A stretch of DNA of 64,000 bases from an uncultured Acetatifactor sp. (GTDB taxonomy: Bacteria > Bacillota > Clostridia > Lachnospirales > Lachnospiraceae). This document shows positions 8,744 to 18,404 of this stretch, piece by piece. Each line of letters opens with the position of its first letter. Position 1 is the first letter of the stretch. Below the pieces are notes generated by a model, which had not been told where the DNA came from, did not search any database, and saw only the letters and a list, made by a program, of their open reading frames with translations. A program made the translations under genes and the position numbers. The stretch covers positions 19,387 to 83,386 of the forward strand of contig CAJTXE010000005.1 in assembly GCA_910580225.1 (NCBI GenBank), read 5' to 3'.

Positions 8744-9619
8744 ATGGTTGTAAATAAACACAGTTCATTTTATATGAGAAACGGATGGGGTACAAAAATT
8801 CTGGTGGCTGTAAATGAAGACAAACATATATTTTCTCCAAGTAAAGAACAAGAAGCTGTTGACAATATTGGAGTGGGGCGGATTATGATAAAAGCCTTGA
8901 GATATTGGGCTGTAGCGATGGGGCTTACAACAGAAGGAAAAGATGCGGAGGGAATCGTACAGGAAAAAACAGATATATTTAAGGCACTCGAATTTTCAGA
9001 TATATATTTTCAAAGACAAGGTTCTCTTTTACTGATGCACAGAAGTCTGGCACTTAATAAAGAAGAAGCGACAGCGTGGTATTGGTTATTTAATGAATGG
9101 GGAAGTAATTCCATATGCAAGGAAGAATTTATAGATGCATTTTATTTATACTTGACAGTGAATGGCGTGAGTATTCGGAAAGCAGCCGTTGATAAGGAGT
9201 ATAATTGTCTTAGAAGCACTTATATTGGGGACGATAATTTTGACCTTAAAAACATAATGGATGAAGATACATACCCTTTTTTAGCACCGTTAAAGATACT
9301 TTATGTTGATGATAATAAAAGAGTGGCAAAGAGATTATTAGCTCAAAAAGATATTCCATTGGAAATACTAATCTATTGCATTGCAATGGACAATATAGAA
9401 GAAAGCAAAAGTAGTGCTTCCATTAGTATAGATAAGCTAATGGAAGAACGTTATCAAATTGGTAAATATTTTAATATGAAATATTCAAAGTTGATGGACT
9501 TCTTATTGGAAGCAGAAAATAAGGGATATATTGCGCTTAATAATAATTTTGGAAACCGATATGTGGAGTTCCTAGACAGAGAATATAGCCAATTGTTGGA
9601 TAAATATTATATTGGGTAG
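8744..9619 (+). CDS. DUF4007 family protein
   Basis: A 291-residue protein recognised as DUF4007 from its N-terminus (HSSFYMRNGWGTKIL), the internal NIGVGRIMIKALRYWAVAMGL, and the later segment KALEFSDIYFQRQGSLLLMHRSL. DUF4007 has no proven biochemical role to my knowledge; it is repeatedly encoded with PAPS-reductase-like, DndC-type enzymes, as here. The family's first conserved residues follow directly after the ATG at 8744, which has GGGGG 11 bases upstream; the alternative TTG at 8720 would add eight residues. It is the first gene of the block and is followed after 13 bases by the large ATPase. Confidence 0.75.
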   Translation: MVVNKHSSFYMRNGWGTKILVAVNEDKHIFSPSKEQEAVDNIGVGRIMIKALRYWAVAMGLTTEGKDAEGIVQEKTDIFKALEFSDIYFQRQGSLLLMHRSLALNKEEATAWYWLFNEWGSNSICKEEFIDAFYLYLTVNGVSIRKAAVDKEYNCLRSTYIGDDNFDLKNIMDEDTYPFLAPLKILYVDDNKRVAKRLLAQKDIPLEILIYCIAMDNIEESKSSASISIDKLMEERYQIGKYFNMKYSKLMDFLLEAENKGYIALNNNFGNRYVEFLDREYSQLLDKYYIG

Positions 9620-9632
9620 GTAGAAAGATTAT

Positions 9633-12600
9633 ATGGACTATTCAAAGCTTATAAAAAGAAAAAAGGAATACAAATATTCGGCAAATCTTAACTTTGATTT
9701 AAAAAACCAAAACAGACTTTCAGGGTTTATTCCTAATAAAACAACGACGGAAATTTTGGCTGAATATTTGTATGGAATTATTGATAAAACAAATGTACAT
9801 TCCAGAATTCTATATGGTTCTTACGGTACAGGCAAGTCTCACCTCTTAACTGTACTATGTGCGATTTTGGGACAGATAAATACAGATAGCGAGGATTTTG
9901 ATGTTTTATTGAGAGCCTTAGAGGAATATGATAATTCGCTGTCCATTTATCTAAAGGAATATGCAGATACACAGAAACCTTATTTTGTTGTTCCCGTATA
10001 TTCAGACCATAAAGATTTTGATAAATGCATTATTTATTCGTTAAAAAAAGAACTGGATAGTAGGAATGTTGTAGTATGTTTTAAAAACTATTTTCAGGAA
10101 GCATTGGGATTATTAAATAAATGGGAAGATGGACAGGAATCATCACTGAGATTGCATGATATTTTGAATAAACTTGAAATTGAAGTTACAGACTTGAAAG
10201 CCGGGTTGTCACAGTATGATAACAACAGTGAAAAGACTTTTGATGAAGTCTTTCGGCTTATGACATATGGGGCAACTTTTGTAAGTGAAACTGGAAACTT
10301 AATAGATAACTTGGACACGGCAAATGAAGTAATTGCTAAGGATTACCAGGGGATTGTATTTGTATTTGATGAATTTGGCAGATATCTGGAAGATAGAGGG
10401 GAGACTGCCCGTGTTAAAAGTATTCAAGATTTGGCCGAATACTGTGACCATTCTGTATTCAATAACTATGTGATTCTTGTGTCGCACAAACAGCTTTCTC
10501 TTTATACAGAAAAAATGAGAAGTGATTTGAGTGAGGAATGGAAAAAGGTTGAAGGGAGATTCCGGGCAACTTCGATTAATACCAAATATGACCAATGTTT
10601 ATCATTGATTCCGCACATAATACCTAAAACAGGGCAATGGAACAAATTCAGTAAATATTTTGAACAGGAACTTAAGAATTTGTTTGAACGTGCTTATGGG
10701 TTTAAGGGATTTCTGCGCCCACAAGATGGAAAAAATCCTTTTGAAGGTGGGTTTCCTTTGCATCCCATTACATTGTATGCATTGGATCGTTTATCCAAGC
10801 GGGTTGCTCAAAATGAAAGGACTTTCTTTACGTATTTGGCAAGCGATGAAGAGAACGCACTTTTCAAGCAGATTAAGCAGATGGATACAAAAGAGTTTCA
10901 TTTTGTGGGGCTTGATTTGATTTATGATTATTTTGAAGTAAATATAAGAGCTTATAGGGCAGATGATGTATATGAAAACTATAAGAAGCTCCAGTTTGCA
11001 CTTAATAAACTGGGCTCGGTTGAGGTAGCCCAAACAGAAAAAAAGATATTGAAAACGATGGCAGTTGTAAATATTATTGCAGATACGGCTGTCTTATCGG
11101 CGGATAGGGATACATTAAAATATGTGATTGATGAAGAAGACGATATTATTGATAGAGCCATTGATAGCCTGGAGCATATGAAGATAATAAAATTCATGAG
11201 GCAATATGGTTACTATGACTTTTTAGATAGTAGTGTTTATGATTTTGACTCAATGATTGAGGAAAAAATGCAAGGTATTACAAATGAAATGGTAATTACA
11301 GAGTTAAATGCAAAGTTTATTAATTTTGTTGTGTATCCTTATGAATATAACGCAAGATATCATATAAACAGAATGTTTATTCCCGTTTTTGTGCAGAAAC
11401 AGGATATCAGCAAAAAGTCATTATTGAAAATAGTACCTCAATATTATGATGGTGTATTAGCGTTGGTATTTGATGATGATTATTCAGAAGAATTTTATAC
11501 GAATACACAAAATACTTTAGAACGTTCTATACTGTTGGTAAATCCCGCCTCCAATGAGCTGAAGGAGGAAGTAAAGCGCTATATTGCCATTGAATATTTT
11601 TACTCTATTCGAGAGGAATTAAAAAAGGAGGATCCAACGGCTGTAAGGGAATTAGAGTTATATTTAGAGGAACAAAGGGGGATTGTCAGCGAAAAAATCC
11701 GGGCATGGAAATCTTTTGAAAATTCAAGAATTTTGACATTTATAAATGGTGAACACAAGAAGCTATCATCCGAAAAAGAACTGGCAACAGAAGCGAGTCG
11801 GATGATGTTTAGAGTGTTTAATAAAACTGTGATTGTAAATAATGATATTGTAAATAAAAACAATCTTTCAGGGACAATCAAGGCATCAAGGATTAAAGTT
11901 ATTTCTACTATTATTGGAGGGGAAGATAACGGAATAAGTGCATTTTCACCCATGTCCCCAGAGCATACTATGCTTCGTTCAACTCTTTTGAAAAATGGAT
12001 TCATTGAGGATGGTGAAGTAGTTAAGAATGTCTTTCCAGGAGAGGCGGGAGAGGCTGCAGGGGAGTGCGCCGGAGATTACGTAAAGCTGGAAATCAAAAA
12101 TTATTTGCGGAGATGTACCAAGGCACAGAGACCTTTGCAGGAGTTGGTGGAGCTTTTAAAGGAGGAGCCGTTTGGACTTAGGGACGGATATCTTCCCTTG
12201 TTGTTTGCAGTCGAGTTAAAAAAGTATGAGAATGTGGGAATCTATTTCCATGGAGCTGAGAGAGAATATTCTGCAGAAGAGCTTTTAAAAGCATTTGAAA
12301 GACCAGATGACTATTATTTTTATTTATGTGATTGGACAGAAGAGCAACGCAGGTACATAAATGGATTAGAAGAATATTTTGCGGAATATTTGACGTTGAA
12401 TCCCAAAAACAGATTGAAAGAGCTTTTGAGAGCCATGAATGGCCATTATGCCAATCTACCCAAGATTGCGAGGGCAACGGATAGGTATGTTTCGGATACT
12501 GCAAAACAATACAGAGATATCATGAGTTTGTCACATAAGGATTTTTATAAGTTTTTCTTTGAAGAATTACCCAAGATGGAAAGTAATTTGGATTTTCTTT

Positions 12601-13169
12601 TACAAAGTATAAAGCGGGTATGCGGGGAGTTAGAGAATGTCCTTTTGAGTCAGAACAACAATATTGAGAAAATTATAAGGAATCTTTTGGAACTTGGGAA
12701 AGAAGAGACGCTTGCCTCTGGACTTATTAGAATATATGAATCAAAGTGGGAAGTAAAGAAGCAAAAAAACTTTGATTACCAGACAAATGCATTTTTGAAT
12801 TATGTTCAGGCGTTAAATCCGGAGAGCGACAATGAAAAAGTAGTTGGCAATATCGCAAAAATCATTGCAGGTTTTGAAACGGATTTTTGGAGCGATTCAA
12901 TGATTGAGGATTTTCAAAAGAGATTGCGAAATATACTGGAACGTTTAGATGGCTATATCTCTGATGGACAGCCTGGGGAGAGTGAATTTCAAATTATTAT
13001 TAAGACGGTAGGAGAAGAACCCAAAATATCAACTTATGACAAATGTGAAATTAGTGAAAATGGACAAGTAATGTTGAATAAAATGAAATCCACATTAAAC
13101 GGTTTTGGACGAAATATTCCACAGGAGGAAAAAGTGGTGATTTTGGCTCGGCTTTTATCGGAAATTTGA
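9633..13169 (+). CDS. Large P-loop ATPase, BrxC/PglY-like, of the modification module
   Basis: A 1178-residue cytoplasmic ATPase. Walker A is YGSYGTGKSHLL (about residues 64-75) and Walker B is IVFVFDEFGRYLED (about 235-248), followed by a probable sensor (YVILVSHKQ). The rest is mostly helical with no recognisable catalytic motif. Size, the early P-loop and the GTGKSHLL style resemble BREX BrxC/PglY proteins, but I cannot claim family membership. As a constant neighbour of DUF4007 and a DndC-like enzyme it probably remodels or scans DNA for modification. An internal segment around 12040-12260 is noticeably richer in GC than the rest. Confidence 0.7.
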   Translation: MDYSKLIKRKKEYKYSANLNFDLKNQNRLSGFIPNKTTTEILAEYLYGIIDKTNVHSRILYGSYGTGKSHLLTVLCAILGQINTDSEDFDVLLRALEEYDNSLSIYLKEYADTQKPYFVVPVYSDHKDFDKCIIYSLKKELDSRNVVVCFKNYFQEALGLLNKWEDGQESSLRLHDILNKLEIEVTDLKAGLSQYDNNSEKTFDEVFRLMTYGATFVSETGNLIDNLDTANEVIAKDYQGIVFVFDEFGRYLEDRGETARVKSIQDLAEYCDHSVFNNYVILVSHKQLSLYTEKMRSDLSEEWKKVEGRFRATSINTKYDQCLSLIPHIIPKTGQWNKFSKYFEQELKNLFERAYGFKGFLRPQDGKNPFEGGFPLHPITLYALDRLSKRVAQNERTFFTYLASDEENALFKQIKQMDTKEFHFVGLDLIYDYFEVNIRAYRADDVYENYKKLQFALNKLGSVEVAQTEKKILKTMAVVNIIADTAVLSADRDTLKYVIDEEDDIIDRAIDSLEHMKIIKFMRQYGYYDFLDSSVYDFDSMIEEKMQGITNEMVITELNAKFINFVVYPYEYNARYHINRMFIPVFVQKQDISKKSLLKIVPQYYDGVLALVFDDDYSEEFYTNTQNTLERSILLVNPASNELKEEVKRYIAIEYFYSIREELKKEDPTAVRELELYLEEQRGIVSEKIRAWKSFENSRILTFINGEHKKLSSEKELATEASRMMFRVFNKTVIVNNDIVNKNNLSGTIKASRIKVISTIIGGEDNGISAFSPMSPEHTMLRSTLLKNGFIEDGEVVKNVFPGEAGEAAGECAGDYVKLEIKNYLRRCTKAQRPLQELVELLKEEPFGLRDGYLPLLFAVELKKYENVGIYFHGAEREYSAEELLKAFERPDDYYFYLCDWTEEQRRYINGLEEYFAEYLTLNPKNRLKELLRAMNGHYANLPKIARATDRYVSDTAKQYRDIMSLSHKDFYKFFFEELPKMESNLDFLLQSIKRVCGELENVLLSQNNNIEKIIRNLLELGKEETLASGLIRIYESKWEVKKQKNFDYQTNAFLNYVQALNPESDNEKVVGNIAKIIAGFETDFWSDSMIEDFQKRLRNILERLDGYISDGQPGESEFQIIIKTVGEEPKISTYDKCEISENGQVMLNKMKSTLNGFGRNIPQEEKVVILARLLSEI

Positions 13170-13186
13170 CATTACGAGGTGGTTAA

Positions 13187-14794
13187 ATGATATTCTGGTG
13201 CGATAAATGTAATGTACCGGTTTTTGATAGGCAATTACATGGACAGATTTGCAATGGAAAAATGAAAGCAATATCAAAAGGAACTACTTGTAATCCTGTT
13301 TTCAGACAAGAGAAAAAATTATTAAGTAAGATTGTGGGAAAGGATTTAGAGAATAAAACACTTTGGTATCTGGGAGCAAGTAATTATTATTTTGATGGAA
13401 AACTTACTCCGATTTCCTATATGGATTGGTACAAAGAAAAGAGACATTTTGAAATTGCAGAAGAATTACGGAACAATATAGAAATAGAAAAAGATTATTC
13501 GTCTTTTAAGGCGGTGGTAGAAGCCAATAAGCGATATATACAAAGTTTGATTTTAAATGCAGAAACATATGTAATGGAAACAGCGGAAAAGTATAAAAAC
13601 TTTTTTAGACCAACAGTATCATTTTCCGGAGGTAAAGATTCAACTGTGGTCAGTAGGCTTGTGAGAGATTCTTTGCAAGATAATAAGATAATTCATATTT
13701 TTGGAGATACTACTTTAGAATTTCCAGAAACATATAATTATGTTCAAAAGTTGTTTCCAGAAGAAAATCCGAGTGTTCCTATACTTGCAAGTGAAGCAAC
13801 AAATGATTTTTTTCAACTATGTAAAGTTTTTGGGCCGCCAAGCCAAAATGAAAGATGGTGTTGCACAATATTTAAAACAAGTAATATAAATAAAGAGTTA
13901 GAGTATCTTCCATATAATAGTTTAACTTTTTTAGGAATTAGACACAGCGAATCAATAGCCAGGAGAGGATATGAGCAGACGCAAGAACACTCCAAAATTT
14001 CAAGTCAAATAAATGCTATGCCTATAATAGAGTGGACTGATTATGATGTATGGCTTTATATCTTATATAAAAATATTTTGGTTAATGATTGTTACCAATT
14101 AGGATATAAAAGAGTAGGCTGTTGGTGTTGCCCCAATAACTCTGAACGTTCAATGATGTTGACAGAAATATACCATCCAGAGAAAATGCAGCGATGGAAA
14201 GACATGGTTTATGAATTCGCTGCCCGAACAGGAAAAACGGACATAGAAAAGTATTACGAAGAAGGAAGTTGGAGAATAAGGAGAGGAGCCAGTGGCCTTG
14301 AGGAAAAAAATGTCACAATCAGGGACACCGCCTGCAATTTATCTGATACTGCTAGGAATATCATTGCGGGAAAAAAACTGAACAGGGATGTGATGGAGCT
14401 GTTTAAGCCATTTGGCGATTTAAAGATACAGGAAAAGAAAGATGAAACATATATCGAAGTTTATGATAAAGACAAGTCAAAAGAATATCGCAAGTGTTTT
14501 TCGTTGATAATCACATTCGGCACCAATGTATTAAAAGTTATTCCGGAAGAGCGGATTGATGTCACGAATTTGGTGAACAGATTGAAGTGCCAACTTAGAA
14601 AATATCAATTTTGTATCCGATGTTCAGCTTGTGATTCAGTCTGCCCATATGGAGCAATAGATACGATACATGGTGCGTATACCATTGACGAAAGCAAATG
14701 TCAGCATTGTAAAGCCTGTATTGCGAGGTTTTACAATGGATGTATCATCTGTGATAAAGTTGCAGGGAAGAAGGGGAATGATGATTTACTTTGA
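13187..14794 (+). CDS. DndC-like PP-loop sulfurtransferase with C-terminal ferredoxin domain
   Basis: A 535-residue protein of the PAPS-reductase/DndC family, predicted to activate the DNA substrate with ATP and transfer sulfur. A short zinc-ribbon-like start (CDKC, then HGQIC) leads to the PP-loop SFSGGKDSTVVSRLV (near 145-159). The DndC-type cysteine motifs ERWCCTIFK and GCWCCPNNSE follow. At the C-terminus a ferredoxin-like region carries CxxCxxCxxxCP (CIRCSACDSVCP) and a second CxxCxxC set with its fourth Cys seven residues on rather than three. Canonical DndC also holds an Fe-S cluster, but this appended bacterial-ferredoxin unit is unusual. The gene overlaps the desulfurase by 17 bases. 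Confidence 0.85.
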   Translation: MIFWCDKCNVPVFDRQLHGQICNGKMKAISKGTTCNPVFRQEKKLLSKIVGKDLENKTLWYLGASNYYFDGKLTPISYMDWYKEKRHFEIAEELRNNIEIEKDYSSFKAVVEANKRYIQSLILNAETYVMETAEKYKNFFRPTVSFSGGKDSTVVSRLVRDSLQDNKIIHIFGDTTLEFPETYNYVQKLFPEENPSVPILASEATNDFFQLCKVFGPPSQNERWCCTIFKTSNINKELEYLPYNSLTFLGIRHSESIARRGYEQTQEHSKISSQINAMPIIEWTDYDVWLYILYKNILVNDCYQLGYKRVGCWCCPNNSERSMMLTEIYHPEKMQRWKDMVYEFAARTGKTDIEKYYEEGSWRIRRGASGLEEKNVTIRDTACNLSDTARNIIAGKKLNRDVMELFKPFGDLKIQEKKDETYIEVYDKDKSKEYRKCFSLIITFGTNVLKVIPEERIDVTNLVNRLKCQLRKYQFCIRCSACDSVCPYGAIDTIHGAYTIDESKCQHCKACIARFYNGCIICDKVAGKKGNDDLL

Positions 14795-15908
14795 CAATGC
14801 TGCCACTACAAAGGTGAAGCCGGAAGAAGTATATAAAGCTTTTGAATACTATGTGCGCGAAATAGGGGTGAGCCCTGGGCGAGGTAGCTATTCTCTGGGT
14901 ATTAGTGCGTCCAGAATGCTTTACCAAGTCCGAAAAAAAACAGGAATTTTTTTCGGACTTGAAAATTTAACCAATGTAATATTTACCAAAAATTCAACCG
15001 AAGCAATCAATCTGTTCTTTCATGGATTTCTAAAGACAGGAGACCATGTGGTCATTTCCTGTTATGAACATAATGCTGTTCTCCGTCCCTTGCACTATTT
15101 AAAAAGTATCGGAATGATTGACTATTCTGTGATACAGCGTAATGACCTGGAATTAAGCCCAGAAGAGTTGTTAGAAAAATATGCCAAAACCAATACAAAA
15201 GTGTTGGCTTTGACGTTAGCCAGTAATCTCACAGGAAGGATTATCTATAAATCTGAATTCTTTGAGGAAGCAAAGAAGAGGAACATTACGACATTTCTGG
15301 ACGCCTCCCAGGGGGCAGGAAAAATGTCCCTTTCGATGAAGAACGGTCAAATTGATTATCTGGTATTTACAGGGCATAAGGATTTGATGGGATTGCCCGG
15401 TACAGGAGGTTTGTGCTGTAGAGACAAAGAAGAGATAACACCATTACTCCAGGGTGGGACGGGAATCTTTGGAGATGCGTATATGAATCCAAAAGTTTTT
15501 CCGGAGGGATTGGAGGCAGGGACATTAAATATGCCTGCAATTTGGGCATTGGGGGCTGCCATTGATTTTTGTCAGCAAAATAGAAATGAGATTTATAAGA
15601 AAGAAAAAGAGCTTACGGAATTATTGTTGGAGCAGTTAAGCACTATTAAAAATATAATTATATATGATTATGGGTTTGACAGACTAGGAGTGGTAGGGTT
15701 CAACATAGATGGCTATTCATCCGATGAGATTGTGAAATATCTGGATACATGGGGAATCTGCACCAGAGGAGGTATCCACTGCGCCATATTAGCCCATGAA
15801 GCCTTAAAAACTGTAAAAACAGGAGCAGTTCGAGTAAGTGTGAGCAGCTTTAATACAGTGGATGAAGTATATGAATTTATTGATATATTGAGAAGACTGG
15901 GTGAGTAA
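14778..15908 (+). CDS. Cysteine desulfurase (DndA/NifS-type)
   Basis: A 376-residue PLP enzyme that converts cysteine to alanine and carries the released sulfur as a persulfide. It begins MMIYFDNAATT, typical of NifS/IscS/Csd proteins. The PLP lysine is K201 in FTGHKDLMGLPG; the persulfide Cys is C335 in GGIHCAILAHEAL. Start: two adjacent ATGs (14778 and 14781) follow GAAGGGG; a frame open further upstream only reads through the previous gene. Its place directly after the DndC-like gene assigns it the DndA role of sulfur donor, either directly to the Fe-S enzyme or through the small DUF3343 protein next door. Confidence 0.9.
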   Translation: MMIYFDNAATTKVKPEEVYKAFEYYVREIGVSPGRGSYSLGISASRMLYQVRKKTGIFFGLENLTNVIFTKNSTEAINLFFHGFLKTGDHVVISCYEHNAVLRPLHYLKSIGMIDYSVIQRNDLELSPEELLEKYAKTNTKVLALTLASNLTGRIIYKSEFFEEAKKRNITTFLDASQGAGKMSLSMKNGQIDYLVFTGHKDLMGLPGTGGLCCRDKEEITPLLQGGTGIFGDAYMNPKVFPEGLEAGTLNMPAIWALGAAIDFCQQNRNEIYKKEKELTELLLEQLSTIKNIIIYDYGFDRLGVVGFNIDGYSSDEIVKYLDTWGICTRGGIHCAILAHEALKTVKTGAVRVSVSSFNTVDEVYEFIDILRRLGE

Positions 15909-15909
15909 G

Positions 15910-16119
15910 ATGAATATTGCTTTTTATAGTACAAATGAGGTTTTTGCCGGAGAAGAAAAATTAAAACAAAACGATATTGTGTGTGAGATTGTGCCGACAC
16001 CGGTTACTGATAAGGCATATTGTGGCGTGTGTATAGAGACGGAAGAGGAAGAAGCGGTTTCTATATTAGAGGGGATGGAATTTCACATAATTCGAAAAGG
16101 GGAGGGACATGTCATTTAG
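15910..16119 (+). CDS. DUF3343 small protein, candidate sulfur carrier
   Basis: A 69-residue protein matching the DUF3343 / putative Se-S carrier family (PF11823) over its length: MNIAFYSTNEVFAGEEKL, then IVPTPV, then the cysteine motif YCGVCI with C38 as the conserved family Cys and C41 two residues on. DUF3343 proteins are generally found beside cysteine desulfurases and selenium or sulfur metabolism genes. It starts two bases after the desulfurase stop (an in-frame GTG at 15901 is an alternative) and its end overlaps the helicase gene by 11 bases, so translation is coupled. I infer that it accepts persulfide from the desulfurase for DNA modification; this is not demonstrated. Confidence 0.72.
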   Translation: MNIAFYSTNEVFAGEEKLKQNDIVCEIVPTPVTDKAYCGVCIETEEEEAVSILEGMEFHIIRKGEGHVI

Positions 16120-18274
16120 GGAATTGTCATTGCAAAAATACTATAAGACATATAAAAATAATATTGTAAAAGAATTCTATATTCCGGTGTTGAAAAATGC
16201 TGTGTTATATCAACGTTCCGTAGGCTATTTTTCATCCACGGCTTTGATTGAATTGACTAAGGGTATTGTTGGATTAGTAAAGAACAAAGGTAAGATACAA
16301 TTCATTGTCTCTCCCTATCTAACTGCAGAAGATGTGGAAGCAATAGAAAAAGGATACGAGAGAAGAAAAATTATAGAAAATGCACTGTTGCGAGAACTGA
16401 AAGAGCCAGAAAACTATTTTCAGGAAGAGAGATTGAATCTTCTGGCACATTTGATAGAAAACGGTATTTTAGAAATAAAAGTAGCATTTACGCCGCCCGA
16501 TAGAAAAATGGGGATGTATCATGAAAAAGTTGGGATTGTAGAAGACAAAAACAGAAACAAAATTGTATTTACAGGCTCCCTAAACGAGACAAGTAACGCG
16601 TTTTACAACAATTATGAGTCTATCGTTGTATTTGCATCCTGGGAAGAATCCAAGGAGTATGCAGATGAAATGCAAAAAGATTTTGATTTGTTGTGGAGTG
16701 GACAGGATAAGGATTTGGAAATTATCGATTTTCCAGAAGTAGTCCGTGAAAGAATAAGAGTAAAGAAAAAGCCAGAGGTAAATTATGATATTGATGTAGA
16801 GGAGAAAATAGAGGAGGAAAAAGAAGTCAAAAGGGGCAATCCCAGAATACCAGATGGATTTGGGTTGAGGGATTATCAGGTAGAAGCTATAGAGGCCTGG
16901 AAAAAGAATGGATATCATGGCATTTTTGATATGGCGACAGGAACTGGAAAGACTTATACCGGCTTGGGGGCAGTTACAAAACTGTTTGAGGAAAAGAGAA
17001 AACTGGCTGTCATTATTGTATGTCCGTACCAACATTTGGTAGAACAATGGGTAGAAGATATAGAATTATTTAACATGGAGCCGATTATAGGTTATTCTGC
17101 ATCTAAACAGAAAAATTGGAAGCAGAGATTGGAAGACGATGTATTGGATTTCAATTTGGGTATTATCGAATCCTTTTGCTTTGTAACCACAAACGCAACA
17201 TACTCCTCTAAGTTTGTTGGCGGCATAATGAATAGTTTAGGAAAAAATACATTACTGCTTATAGATGAAGCACATAACTTTGGCTCAAATAAATTGCGAA
17301 AATGTCTTTATCCTCAAATTGAATTTCGCTTAGCATTGTCTGCAACATTAGAGAGGCACGGAGATGAAGAGGGGACGCAGGCACTTAAAGCGTATTTTGG
17401 CAACAAATGTATAGAATATGACTTAAAAAGAGCAATTAAAGAGGAAAAATTAACTCCCTATTATTACTATCCTATTCTTGTATATTTAGATGCTGAAGAG
17501 CTTATGGAATATAAGGATTTATCATACAGAATTTCGAAAGAATGTCATAAGGATAAGCACGGAAAACTAAAAATTACCGAGAAGGGGAAAATGCTATTGC
17601 TGCAAAGGGCAAGAATTGTGGCCGGGGCAAAAGGAAAATTAGATATTTTGCGTGGACAAATGCAGAAATATAAGGATAGCTCCCATATATTGGTGTATTG
17701 CGGGGCAACACGGGTGCAGACATTTGAACAGGATGAATCAGAGCGAGATGAGGATGGGGAACGGCAAATAGTGGCAGTTTCTAAAATCCTTGGCAATGAA
17801 TTGGGGATGAAGGTAACTCATTTTACTGCAAATGAATCGGCCCGGGAACGAGAAGAAATAAAGAGGCAATTTGCAACATGTAATCCATATCAGGCTATTG
17901 TTGCAATCAAATGCTTGGATGAAGGTGTAAATATTCCAAGCATAAAAACAGCTTTTATTTTAGCAAGTACCACGAACCCTAAGGAGTACATCCAGAGAAG
18001 AGGAAGGGTGTTGAGACTTGCTAAAGACAAGCCTTATGCGGTTATCTACGATTTTGTAACACTTGCAACACCTTTAGAGGAAGTCAATGTATATGGAACA
18101 GATTTTAATTGTGAGCAGGCACTGGCAAAGCGGGAACTGGCAAGGATAAAGGAGTTTGGTGAAATATCGCTAAATTCCAGGGATTCAGACAAATTGATGA
18201 ATGAATTGATTGAGGCCTATCAAATTTCAAATGATGAATTGGAGGATACGGAAGATGGAGCAGAATTTGGATGA
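16109..18274 (+). CDS. PLD-like nuclease/SF2 helicase fusion
   Basis: A 721-residue protein. Residues about 1-200 form a phospholipase D-like domain with one HxK motif, YHEKVGIVED, and GSLNET (near 134-160). An SF2 DEAD/DEAH helicase follows: Walker A FDMATGTGKT (about 271-280), LLIDEAHNFG (about 384), SATLE, and motif VI YIQRRGRVLR (about 626-635). Many helicases with this N-terminal domain are linked to defence or restriction. A single HKD motif usually needs a dimer to form an active site. Here it probably unwinds or translocates DNA during modification or target surveillance. It starts inside the DUF3343 gene and overlaps the next gene by 20 bases. Confidence 0.85.
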   Translation: MSFRELSLQKYYKTYKNNIVKEFYIPVLKNAVLYQRSVGYFSSTALIELTKGIVGLVKNKGKIQFIVSPYLTAEDVEAIEKGYERRKIIENALLRELKEPENYFQEERLNLLAHLIENGILEIKVAFTPPDRKMGMYHEKVGIVEDKNRNKIVFTGSLNETSNAFYNNYESIVVFASWEESKEYADEMQKDFDLLWSGQDKDLEIIDFPEVVRERIRVKKKPEVNYDIDVEEKIEEEKEVKRGNPRIPDGFGLRDYQVEAIEAWKKNGYHGIFDMATGTGKTYTGLGAVTKLFEEKRKLAVIIVCPYQHLVEQWVEDIELFNMEPIIGYSASKQKNWKQRLEDDVLDFNLGIIESFCFVTTNATYSSKFVGGIMNSLGKNTLLLIDEAHNFGSNKLRKCLYPQIEFRLALSATLERHGDEEGTQALKAYFGNKCIEYDLKRAIKEEKLTPYYYYPILVYLDAEELMEYKDLSYRISKECHKDKHGKLKITEKGKMLLLQRARIVAGAKGKLDILRGQMQKYKDSSHILVYCGATRVQTFEQDESERDEDGERQIVAVSKILGNELGMKVTHFTANESAREREEIKRQFATCNPYQAIVAIKCLDEGVNIPSIKTAFILASTTNPKEYIQRRGRVLRLAKDKPYAVIYDFVTLATPLEEVNVYGTDFNCEQALAKRELARIKEFGEISLNSRDSDKLMNELIEAYQISNDELEDTEDGAEFG

Positions 18275-18404
18275 AAGAAAGTTGGATATTATTAAATTTC
18301 AGATACTTGATATGGAAACAGAAAACATTGTAAAAAAAGAATCAAACCCTGCCATGATAGAAAAGATTAAGAAAATGATTATACGGGAGGTGGAGAAGAG
18401 ATGA
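18255..18404 (+). CDS. 49-aa small protein of the modification module
   Basis: A 49-residue charged, helical protein starting MEQNLDERKLDIIKFQILDM. It resembles what databases call a DNA modification system-associated small protein, which I recall in this neighbourhood, but I cannot check that. GGAGG lies nine bases before the ATG. The ATG is within the end of the helicase gene and the stop overlaps the DndD-like start (ATGA), strong evidence of a translated, coupled gene. Its C-terminus (SNPAMIEKIKKM) resembles the tail of the two unknown proteins further downstream. It is the only very small gene where DndE might be expected, but it does not look like DndE. Confidence 0.65.
   Translation: MEQNLDERKLDIIKFQILDMETENIVKKESNPAMIEKIKKMIIREVEKR

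Noticed and set aside
9633..13169. A BREX system because of the BrxC-like ATPase
   Set aside because: No PglX methyltransferase, PglZ phosphatase or BrxL is present; the neighbours are Dnd/Dpt types.
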